From Trichopria drosophilae (taxonomy: Eukaryota > Arthropoda > Insecta > Hymenoptera > Diapriidae), in assembly GCA_030407085.1 (NCBI GenBank), contig CM059586.1:106095501-106159500 (forward strand): DNA of 64,000 nt, written 5' to 3'. Below, piece after piece: positions 62,701 to 64,000 of this stretch (the first letter of the stretch is position 1; each line of letters starts with the position of its first letter). The notes under the pieces are model-generated. The model was not told the DNA's origin. It saw only the letters and a list, made by a program, of their open reading frames with translations, and searched no databases. The translations under genes were made by a program, and so were the position numbers.

Positions 62701-63969
62701 AGTCGTTTAATTTCCCACTCTCTGAATCTAAATTACTAAAAATAAACTAATTCAAAATGAAAAGTAAATTACCATAAATTAGTCAATTGTTTACCAGAAA
62801 ATGAGACTACTTAAAAGGATGATTCTACTAATTTAACAGTAAAAATTTGATGAAATTGTAGATTTTCACTTTTTTTAGTAAAATTAATTACTAGTTTAAA
62901 AGGTGACCTACTTTTCATTTAGGAATTAATAGTTTTCAACTGACTCAAATTTAGAGAGCAAAAAATTGAGTTCATCTAACTACATGAGTAGTTGTACAGT
63001 AAAGAAACTAAATATTTAGTACGTTTTGCAGATGCACATGGTTAAATTGAGTGACTAGTAGTTATCTACATCAGAATTAGCTGAAAAAAAATGCAGGCGT
63101 CAAAAGGATTAAAAATATACTTTCCATCCAGTAACTATCCGTTTAGTTAAATTAACTAATTTTTGTTTAATGTTATAAAATTAAATAAATGTAATTTACA
63201 CAGTACACCTCGATTCATACTTTTGGGTGCGGTTCGAAAAACCGACAAATCAAAAAGTCGACGGGTCAAAAAATCGACAGTAAAAAAACCGGCAGCCAAA
63301 AAGCCGAAACATACAAAAATAGACACATTATCAGGATAACAGTCATTTTTTGAACTGTCGGTATTTCGATTGTCGGTTTTTCGACCTATCGGCTTTTTGA
63401 TTTGTCGGTTTTTCGACCCGAACCCTTGCTTTTTACTTTAAAATGGTATTGGTCATTACAGCGATCCACTAGGACGTGTTTTTTTGCGTTATTTACCCCT
63501 TGATGCCCCATATTTCACACTTTTTAAATATTTGTTAGTTTTTAAATAATAAAATATTTGTTTTAAATATTTCAATTTTCATTTGGAATTAAGTTTATAT
63601 AAAATAATTTTGTATATTTTAAATTTTTGTTAAATTTTTCAAAAACAGTTTTTATGGAAAGATCACTGGGGAACACATAATCCTGCTGCTAGAAAGGATT
63701 GGGTTCGATACTATCCGATTGAAAATTGAAAAAGAAATGTGCGGACCACTTGATAACGTTTCCGGCGATTAGCTCACAGAATTTTCACTTAAGGGATCGG
63801 GAAAACTCGCGGTTCGGACAATGAGAAAATACCCGGAAAAGGTGACGATAATAGAAGAAAAGTGTAGGATTCCCGAATATAAAGAGGACTCACGTGCTGC
63901 CAGGAGGAGGAAGAGTGCAGTGACTAGACCAGGAGAATAGCACCGTGTCGATGGAGGTGATCGCGTCAT
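2481..63969 (-). CDS. Skeletor: Skeletor orthologue, 5' part, six exons (3' part outside window)
   Basis: Joining the six minus-strand exons listed separately gives 819 nt without a stop: 273 residues. Residues 1-25 are a signal peptide (basic start, hydrophobic GLVTALFLLLAA). Residues ~32-141 form DM13 domain 1, and ~150-256 form DM13 domain 2. Each has the family landmarks YDGE(G/A)P, then VG after aromatic residues, then VWC, then F-x-x-V-x-IP. DM13 domains have a nearly invariant cysteine proposed to act in redox or heme chemistry on secreted proteins; here it is C128 and C243. The segment ends at LGISPQ, just where the DOMON part of Skeletor should begin. Drosophila Skeletor was described as a spindle-matrix component that redistributes at mitosis, while the DM13-DOMON form has a predicted signal peptide. 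Knickkopf, a cuticle protein, shares the architecture, but the residue match I recognise is to Skeletor. Exon and phase agreement makes this very secure; the exact start is less so. Confidence 0.95.
2950..2974. repeat. (AAAG)n microsatellite
   Basis: Five consecutive GAAA units are visible, ending in an A run. Confidence 0.9.
3460..3712. repeat. Inverted repeat, ~65 nt arms
   Basis: The left arm (about 3470-3535) contains AAGAACAAAAATGCTTTGG and TTTTATCAAAATGCATTG. The right arm (about 3622-3692) carries their complements with few mismatches. An AT-rich loop lies between. It looks like a small foldback or MITE. Confidence 0.65.
4180..4428. mobile_element. MITE, 'CTGGTTATAATAACCAG' family, copy 1
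   Basis: It starts CACTCAAAACAATG and ends near TTTTTTTAGTAGA, roughly the inverse. Its interior (TACGACCGTACTATTTTTTC, then an ATAATAACCAGAATT core and a repeated AACCAG) matches the element at 55659 almost word for word, and that at 47177 in shorter form. Confidence 0.65.
4630..4792 (-). CDS. Skeletor: Skeletor coding exon 5 (end of DM13-1, start of DM13-2)
   Basis: The acceptor is TTCTCTATAG (AG at 4794-4793) and the donor GTCTGT starts at 4629. The donor is the weakest of the six but in the expected place. The exon starts in phase 0 with GTG (Val133), not a start codon. It encodes the closing VNFGDVKIP of domain 1, a short linker (RGFDYPKP), and the first half of domain 2 with GIHGVSS, VVVVDAQTLLIP and YDGEAP. 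The final G joins AC of exon 6 to give Asp187. The exon-5/6 junction falls in domain 2 exactly where the exon-2/3 junction falls in domain 1. Confidence 0.96.
5661..5819. repeat. Purine-rich (AAGGAAAAG)n tract
   Basis: About 150 nt are almost pure A/G on the plus strand, with a handful of T/C interruptions, in degenerate AAGGAAAAG-like units. A pyrimidine-rich stretch (5846-5875) follows. On the transcribed (minus) orientation it is a long polypyrimidine tract in the pre-mRNA. Confidence 0.85.
7255..7940. promoter_or_regulatory. CpG-richer island with perfect CRE palindrome (candidate regulatory DNA)
   Basis: CG dinucleotides (ACGCGTGC, CACGCTCG, ACGACAAATG, GACGCGTA) are far denser than in neighbouring intron. 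TGACGTCA, the CREB/ATF palindrome, lies at 7448-7455. A 144-codon plus-strand frame (7503-7937) covers half of it. That frame is Lys/Asn/Arg-rich, has no motif I recognise, and starts without a clear promoter, so I do not call it a gene. It could also be an old element or an unrecognised alternative exon. Confidence 0.35.
8673..8892. mobile_element. MITE, CTCTCTRAAT family, copy 1
   Basis: Decayed termini CTTTCTAAAT and ACATTTGGAAAG are inverse to each other. The subterminal AGCTAAAAACTACTAG pairs with TAGTAGTTTTTAACT. The internal AAAATGAAAAGT is shared with the copies at 20298 and 62718. Confidence 0.6.
10643..11064. mobile_element. TA-flanked MITE, CACGGAAAA/CACAGAAAA termini
   Basis: The left end TACACGGAAAAAATCATGAG matches the inverse of the right end, which reads TACACAGAAAAAAAAATTAG on the other strand. 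The TA at both ends fits a Tc1/mariner-type TA target duplication. There is no transposase frame. Confidence 0.6.
11292..11555. mobile_element. TA-flanked MITE, CACAGAGA termini
   Basis: Left end TACACAGAGAATAAAGAAAT and the inverse of the right end TACACAGAGAGAAAAAAATT agree. The match continues through GTTAAC and GAACC for about 33 nt. No coding capacity. Confidence 0.7.
12010..12118. repeat. T-rich array with GTCGT about every 15 nt
   Basis: TTTTTTGTCGT is repeated about six times with 13-17 nt spacing, two copies decayed to GTTGA or GTTGT. The spacing resembles the phased units of the foldback elements at 1366, 50985 and 63225. No opposite arm was found. Confidence 0.55.
12392..12500 (-). 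CDS. Skeletor: Skeletor coding exon 4 (DM13 domain 1, VWC motif)
   Basis: The acceptor is GTTGATAG (AG at 12502-12501) and the donor GTGAGT starts at 12391. The 109 nt supply the last base of Ser96 and end in phase 0. They encode EGVLNRYRKKDITLSLPEGK then SLNNIKWFSVWCDEFA. The VWC cysteine (C128) is the family's nearly invariant residue. The pattern R-Y-x-x-K-D-I-T-L-x-LP matches the beta-strand region of DM13. The exon continues directly into VNFGDVKIP of exon 5. Confidence 0.95.
12501..15363 (-). other. Skeletor intron 3
   Basis: AT-rich intron. A short inverted phrase (GGGGAACAAAGTTCC at 12837-12851, with the inverse GGAACTTTGTTCCCC at 12995-13009) brackets 12837-13013. Frames at 12856-13444 and 14019-14276 show no family features. 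Nothing else was recognised. Confidence 0.85.
15364..15436 (-). CDS. Skeletor: Skeletor coding exon 3 (DM13 domain 1, middle)
   Basis: The acceptor is AAATTGCAG (AG at 15438-15437) and the donor GTGAGT starts at 15363. The 73 nt enter in phase 1 and leave in phase 2. They encode AYFYVGNTKNIGNNGFRVRD and following EHG, then two bases of Ser96. The aromatic-VG strand and the charged RDEHG turn are typical of DM13. This exon is too short to stand out as an open frame; it was found by searching for the missing domain segment between exons 2 and 4. Confidence 0.95.
18283..18495. mobile_element. GC-richer MITE with AGTCCCGGTATAT termini
   Basis: The left end AGTCCCGGTATATATACC is inverse to the right end GGTAAATATACCGGGACT. 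A second internal copy of the motif (CCGTCTCGTTATATTTAC) is present. The middle (CTTGCGGGCTGGGCCTCAGG) is unusually GC-rich for this window. No frame of note. Confidence 0.65.
18530..19030. other. CpG-richer segment, unidentified
   Basis: CG dinucleotides are frequent (CCGCGCCGGGACC, GACGCCTCGAGCGCAG). Two overlapping plus-strand frames of 71 and 121 codons exist but share no motif with known proteins. It could be regulatory DNA or an old insertion that travelled with the element just before it. Confidence 0.3.
19165..19930. mobile_element. Foldback element, ATAGTATGTTTG family, copy 1
   Basis: The left arm (from about 19282: ATATAGTATGTTTGGAAAGA, then ATACCGTTTG) is inverse to the right arm ending near 19902 (CAAACATACTATAT). 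Arms of roughly 100-250 nt carry ATCAATGATATTGTT and its decayed complement. The whole is homologous to 60983-61697. The outer left end TACACTTAAAAAAAGG resembles the TA-CACT termini of other elements here. Confidence 0.6.
20298..20572. mobile_element. MITE, CTCTCTRAAT family, copy 2
   Basis: It begins CTCTCTAAACTTGAATTA and ends TTAAGATTTAGAGAG, which are inverse. The right part (GACTCACTTTTCATTTTATT, then GGTAGTTTTTAACTAGTT) matches the copy at 62718. Confidence 0.65.
22042..22446. mobile_element. TA-flanked MITE, CACTGAGAAAA termini
   Basis: Left end TACACTGAGAAAAGTGTATT; the right end read inversely is TACACTGAGAAAAGTTTTTT. TA at both ends suggests a TA target site. The interior is unrelated to that of the other TA-flanked elements. 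No transposase. Confidence 0.7.
23708..25006. mobile_element. 1.3 kb nested foldback element
   Basis: The outer arms (23708-about 24010 and about 24740-25006) are inverse with modest divergence: GCTCCCCATTGTCCAAATCC on the left pairs with GGACTTGGACAATAGGGAGC on the right. Between them lie the near-perfect palindrome 24018-24505 and a third inverted pair (about 24510-24550 and 24690-24735, sharing ATATTTCGCA and AGGAGCTCC). Two overlapping minus-strand frames (23493-23985) fall in the left arm and have no protein features. No transposase frame was seen. Confidence 0.85.
24018..24505. repeat. 488 bp near-perfect palindrome
   Basis: The left arm starts ACAAGTAACAC and GAAGTGATAA; the right arm ends TTATCACTTCCC and GTGTTACTTG. 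Corresponding blocks include GTATACAAGTACTTC with GAAGTACTTGTATAC, and TATTTACAGAC with its complement. The central loop is only about 16-25 nt (around 24250-24270, containing AAAACGTTTT). Mismatches are few over some 230 nt per arm. Confidence 0.9.
25259..25396 (-). CDS. Skeletor: Skeletor coding exon 2 (first half of DM13 domain 1)
   Basis: The acceptor is TTACATTTCAG (AG at 25398-25397) and the donor GTTGGT starts at 25258. The 138 nt have entry and exit phase 1. They encode residues 27-71, including GKLIGKLSEFHHGVSGEVYA and the YDGEGP turn that ends the first half of a DM13 domain. HHGVSG and YAVDARTL are characteristic of Skeletor. C28, just after the predicted leader, is one of only three cysteines in the mature part. 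The last G pairs with CC of exon 3 to give Ala72. Confidence 0.96.
26086..27365. repeat. Inverted repeat with tandem 393 bp duplication
   Basis: Units 26528-26920 and 26921-27313 appear identical letter for letter. A third copy begins at 27314 and breaks off after about 50 nt. The left side (26086-26460) is an inverted, moderately diverged copy of the same unit, separated by about 65 nt. Open frames of 60-77 codons in these units are duplicated for that reason and have no coding character. All copies contain CAAAATGGCTGCTCAGACAC or its complement, with small changes. Confidence 0.9.
28083..28103. repeat. (CT)n microsatellite
   Basis: About ten CT units with one TT interruption. Confidence 0.85.
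30905..30990. repeat. Fragment related to the 53195 element terminus
   Basis: GGCTTAATTTTAGTTAAATT, then GGTGTAAATTTACTTAAATTA resembles the terminal arm at 53210-53300 (GGCTTGATTTCAGTCTTAAA, then TTCTTAAATTAAG). The other end was not identified. Confidence 0.35.
32598..32821. mobile_element. Possible MITE with CAGAGAAAAA termini
   Basis: Left CAGAGAAAAAGAAAATA is inverse to right TTTTATTTTTCTCTG. The ends resemble other TA-flanked elements but are shorter and A-rich, so chance is a real possibility. Confidence 0.4.
33275..33540. repeat. Tandem dimer of a ~122 bp CGCCATATTGG unit
   Basis: CCGAG..AAGTTTC / CCGAG..GAGTTTC, AATTCGAT, CCGCCATATTGG, CCATTTTGAAT and TTCATATTCGTTATCA / GTCATATTCGTAATCA recur at a spacing of 121-122 nt. 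Related single fragments occur at about 33780, 44420-44480 and 55160-55190. It is a dispersed repeat, and short open frames over it are incidental. Confidence 0.75.
34840..35620. promoter_or_regulatory. CpG-richer island with CRE palindrome (candidate regulatory DNA)
   Basis: CG content rises sharply. TGACGTCA lies at 34881-34888, flanked by ATCA and TCTTATGATCG. Palindromic ATCGATC/GATCGTATACGGATCG phrases cluster at 35420-35460. Six short frames on both strands overlap here, a sign of GC composition more than coding. Candidate enhancer, alternative promoter or noncoding exon of Skeletor. Confidence 0.35.
36058..36121 (-). pseudogene. Degenerate tRNA-like sequence
   Basis: The minus strand reads GAGTGGCTAAGA (A-box/D-arm-like) and, 23 nt on, GGTTCGAATCCCGGCCGGTG, a perfect B box with T-loop and a plausible acceptor strand. 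The 5' acceptor strand pairs poorly, the T stem is imperfect and the length (~64 nt) is short. A direct repeat GAATACTG fills the anticodon region. Either a decayed tRNA gene or the head of a tRNA-derived SINE. Confidence 0.5.
37640..39360. repeat. Degenerate satellite-like tandem array
   Basis: The phrase CCATGTAAACCAAA and variants occurs at 38245, 38517, 38800, 38998 and 39200, with a decayed copy at 38035. Spacings are about 210, 272, 283, 198 and 202 nt. Units also share AGTATATAGGTTAGAAAACT, GGTTCGGTTG and CATTTCTAACCA. The last two units lack an ~80 nt block (GACTATGATCTATTATTT..GATAATTGTTTGTC). Homology fades leftward to about 37640. Confidence 0.8.
39480..39830. other. CpG-richer segment with a 113-codon frame, unidentified
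   Basis: Plus frame 39483-39824 and minus frame 39375-39665 overlap. The plus frame has a C-x(3)-C-x(2)-C spacing near its middle (CTHRCMCRNC) but no complete domain I recognise. There is no splice or promoter signal that would make it a gene. Could be regulatory DNA or an element fragment. Confidence 0.25.
39940..40558. mobile_element. Foldback element with five 'GAAAACGATGGCGCT' units
   Basis: GTCATTTCCGAAGTATTTTT at 39942 is inverse to AAAAATACGTCGGAAATGAT at the right end. The phrase CGTGCTGAAAACGATGGCGC and variants occurs twice forward (39966 and 40131) and three times reversed (near 40260, 40355 and 40520). Each is followed by a GCTATCACGTCA/CACTTTGGA-like block. No coding frame. Confidence 0.75.
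42165..42560. repeat. Long imperfect hairpin
   Basis: The centre stem CCGAGAATTTTCG (42337-42349) pairs with CGAAAATTCTCGG (42374-42386). Imperfect pairing continues outward about 170 nt per arm: AAGGGCAATTTTAA with CTTAGAATTACCCTT, and GTGACTGAATC with TTCAGTCATCTT. To the right, TACAAGTAACATTTTTTCT-like phrases repeat directly at 42566 and 42791. Confidence 0.7.
43870..44230. other. CpG-richer segment, candidate regulatory DNA
   Basis: Clusters such as CGATCGTTCGACAAGATCGT and GACGACGAGGACGTGCGAGA stand out from AT-rich flanks. Overlapping short frames in three frames show no family features. Confidence 0.3.
44390..44480. repeat. Fragment of the CGCCATTTTGAAT repeat
   Basis: CATATTGAATCCGCCATTTT, then GAAAACTGACTTCAT matches the unit of the dimer at 33275. 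Confidence 0.6.
46521..46735. repeat. Tandem dimer, ~119 bp period
   Basis: GGGAGAGCCTCGCAAAGTTA (46552 and 46671) and the following CAACTAC..TCGACTACAAC, AATTCGATTTTT recur at 119 nt. The copies differ at several bases. A long poly-T separates them. Confidence 0.85.
47177..47354. mobile_element. MITE, 'CTGGTTATAATAACCAG' family, copy 2
   Basis: Left TACATTTCAAAAAATG..CTGGTTAA and right TTAACCAATTTTTTTCTGAG-TGTA are inverse. The core CTGGTTATAATAACCAGAAT is itself a palindrome. Shorter than the copies at 4180 and 55659. Confidence 0.7.
49060..49290. other. Slightly GC-richer segment, unidentified
   Basis: Composition rises (GTCGTTCTCGGAGGAGAAAC, AGACCGGCAAC) without an open frame longer than ~40 codons. 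No motif recognised. Confidence 0.2.
50985..51595. mobile_element. Foldback element with phased GAC units, copy 2
   Basis: The left side has repeated CGACAAAAAGG/TGACAAAAA phrases (50992-51100). The middle (51249-51376) has CACGACAAATCGAAAAGC, AACCGACAGT and AAGCCGACAC, with inverse GCTTTTCGATTGTCGGTTTT. The right side has TTTTTAGTCGGTAT and TTTTTAGTCGTGTG. The same phrase families build the element at 63225. Outer limits are approximate. Confidence 0.6.
52640..53060. other. CpG-richer segment with overlapping frames, unidentified
   Basis: Frames of 103 and 69 codons (plus) and 61 (minus) overlap over GCGCGAAAACAG and GCGGCGCTACTC. No recognisable domain. It abuts the 53195 element and may be old insertion or regulatory DNA. 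Confidence 0.25.
53339..54466 (-). mobile_element. piggyBac-type element, internally deleted
   Basis: It is bounded by TTAACCCTTGCATACC on the left and GATGGAAGGGTTAA on the right: TTAA plus CCCTT inverse ends, as in piggyBac transposons. Subterminal blocks CATCACACAGGGGGTC..GACCCC, read in both directions, occur at about 53378, 54235 and 54430. At ~1.1 kb it is far shorter than an autonomous ~2.5 kb element. Only the tail of a transposase remains (see next entry). Confidence 0.8.
53864..54088 (-). pseudogene. piggyBac transposase C-terminal zinc ribbon, remnant
   Basis: This minus-strand frame ends in the typical cysteine-rich tail of piggyBac transposases: ICPRSGDRKTKVQC, then RKCRQPICDSH. 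The spacing C-x(12)-C-x2-C-x4-C-x2-H and the basic RRG before it fit the family's terminal zinc ribbon. The catalytic aspartate region is absent upstream; the element was internally deleted. The tail contains no stop, so decay of this stretch is slight. Confidence 0.75.
55659..55862. mobile_element. MITE, 'CTGGTTATAATAACCAG' family, copy 3
   Basis: It starts TACACTCAAAAAAATG and shares TACGACCGTACTATTTTTTC, TAACCAGAATT and TATTTAATCATCT with the copy at 4180. The right terminus is not evident, so it may be truncated. Confidence 0.65.
60983..61697. mobile_element. Foldback element, ATAGTATGTTTG family, copy 2
   Basis: AATACCGTTTCCAAGAAACT, ATCATTAATGATATTGTTAA and GAAACCTGCAAA match copy 1 in order. 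The right end CCCAAACATACTATA is inverse to the left GGATATGATTGGG. The outer left start TACACTAAAAAAAATC again has TA-CACT. Confidence 0.6.
62718..62958. mobile_element. MITE, CTCTCTRAAT family, copy 3
   Basis: The ends CTCTCTGAATCTAAATTACT and the inverse CTCTCTAAATTTGAGTCAGT match, and the inner block AAAATGAAAAGTA is inverse to TACTTTTCATTT. This is the best preserved of three copies; ~50 nt termini. Confidence 0.75.
63225..63424. mobile_element. Foldback element with phased GAC units, copy 3
   Basis: Left GGGTGCGGTTCGAAAAACCG, then ACAAATCAAAAAG is inverse to the right arm ending GGTTTTTCGACCCGAACCC (~38 nt termini). Between lie units of 14-17 nt, each with CGAC or its complement GTCG (AAGTCGACGGGTC, AAATCGACAGT, AACCGGCAGCC). 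It lies only about 470 bp inside intron 1. Confidence 0.8.
63894..63969 (-). CDS. Skeletor: Skeletor coding exon 1 (start codon and signal peptide)
   Basis: The exon starts at an ATG preceded by GAAGACACC, a fair initiation context. It encodes 25 residues ending LFLLLAA plus one base of a split codon. The donor is GTGAGT at 63893-63888. The leftover C joins AA of exon 2 to make Gln26, so the signal peptide would end near AA|QR. Basic residues R3 and R9 precede the hydrophobic core, as expected for a secretory leader. Reading on past the donor gives 41 more residues (to 63769) that have no family resemblance and are intron read-through. The frame stays open from the ATG to the window's right edge, so a start further upstream cannot be excluded. 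The exon lies 38.5 kb from exon 2 and was joined to it by phase, donor quality and leader chemistry. Confidence 0.85.
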
Positions 63970-64000
63970 GGTGTCTTCGTGGTTACTGTCGTTGAAAGTT
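63970..64000 (-). other. 5' UTR or upstream coding part of Skeletor exon 1
   Basis: These 31 nt precede the assigned ATG. No in-frame stop separates the ATG from the window edge. No core promoter can be judged in so short a stretch. Confidence 0.5.

Larger units (their letters stand above)
25397..63893 (-). other. Skeletor intron 1 (38.5 kb)
   Basis: This lies between the GTGAGT donor of exon 1 and the TTTCAG acceptor of exon 2. Long first introns are usual in insect developmental genes. Named contents are listed separately. Stretches in which I see nothing beyond AT-rich DNA: 27560-30890, 40600-42120, 45000-46500, 47360-49050, 56000-60960 and 61760-62700. No nested gene with recognisable product was found on either strand. 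Confidence 0.85.

Noticed and set aside
63769..63893. Read-through part of the minus-strand frame after exon 1
   Set aside because: The GTGAGT donor at 63893 and the perfect phase to exon 2 show that this is intron.
2481..63969. Knickkopf instead of Skeletor
   Set aside because: Domain order is the same, but residue runs such as HHGVSG, AYFYVGNT, CDEFAVNFGDV and PPSLKMLGISPQ are those I know from Skeletor. An alignment would settle it.

Overview
The window is AT-rich eukaryotic nuclear DNA, almost certainly from an arthropod and most likely an insect; a hymenopteran is possible but unproven. Its one recognisable cellular gene is the 5' part of a Skeletor orthologue on the minus strand. Six coding exons were reconstructed: 63894-63969, 25259-25396, 15364-15436, 12392-12500, 4630-4792 and 2481-2740. 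All splice sites are GT-AG and all phases agree (total 819 nt, exactly 273 codons). They encode a signal peptide and two tandem DM13 domains. The last donor at 2480 shows that the gene runs off the left edge, where the DOMON and C-terminal part should lie. The 5' UTR, or an upstream start, runs off the right edge.

The remaining ~98% of the window is intron of that gene: intron 1 (25397-63893, 38.5 kb), intron 2 (15437-25258), intron 3 (12501-15363), intron 4 (4793-12391), intron 5 (2741-4629) and the open intron 6 (1-2480). No second intact protein gene is supported. Most open frames are AT-rich chance frames or lie inside repeats.

The introns carry many non-autonomous mobile elements and inverted repeats. 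The most striking are: a 1.3 kb foldback element with a nested 488 bp near-perfect palindrome (23708-25006); an exact 393 bp tandem duplication facing an inverted copy (26086-27365); foldback elements built from ~15 nt phased GAC-containing units (1366-2279, 50985-51595, 63225-63424); several small elements with TA target sites and CACWSAGA-like termini; a decayed piggyBac element with a recognisable C-terminal zinc ribbon (53339-54466), nested inside a larger 1.5 kb inverted-repeat element; a degenerate satellite array (37640-39360); and a three-copy family beginning CTCTCTRAAT. A few CpG-richer islands (for example 7255-7940 and 34840-35620, each with a perfect TGACGTCA) are candidate regulatory DNA. 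Because everything here is transcribed as Skeletor pre-mRNA, the long palindromes predict double-stranded RNA inside that transcript. This is the most interesting testable idea in the window.
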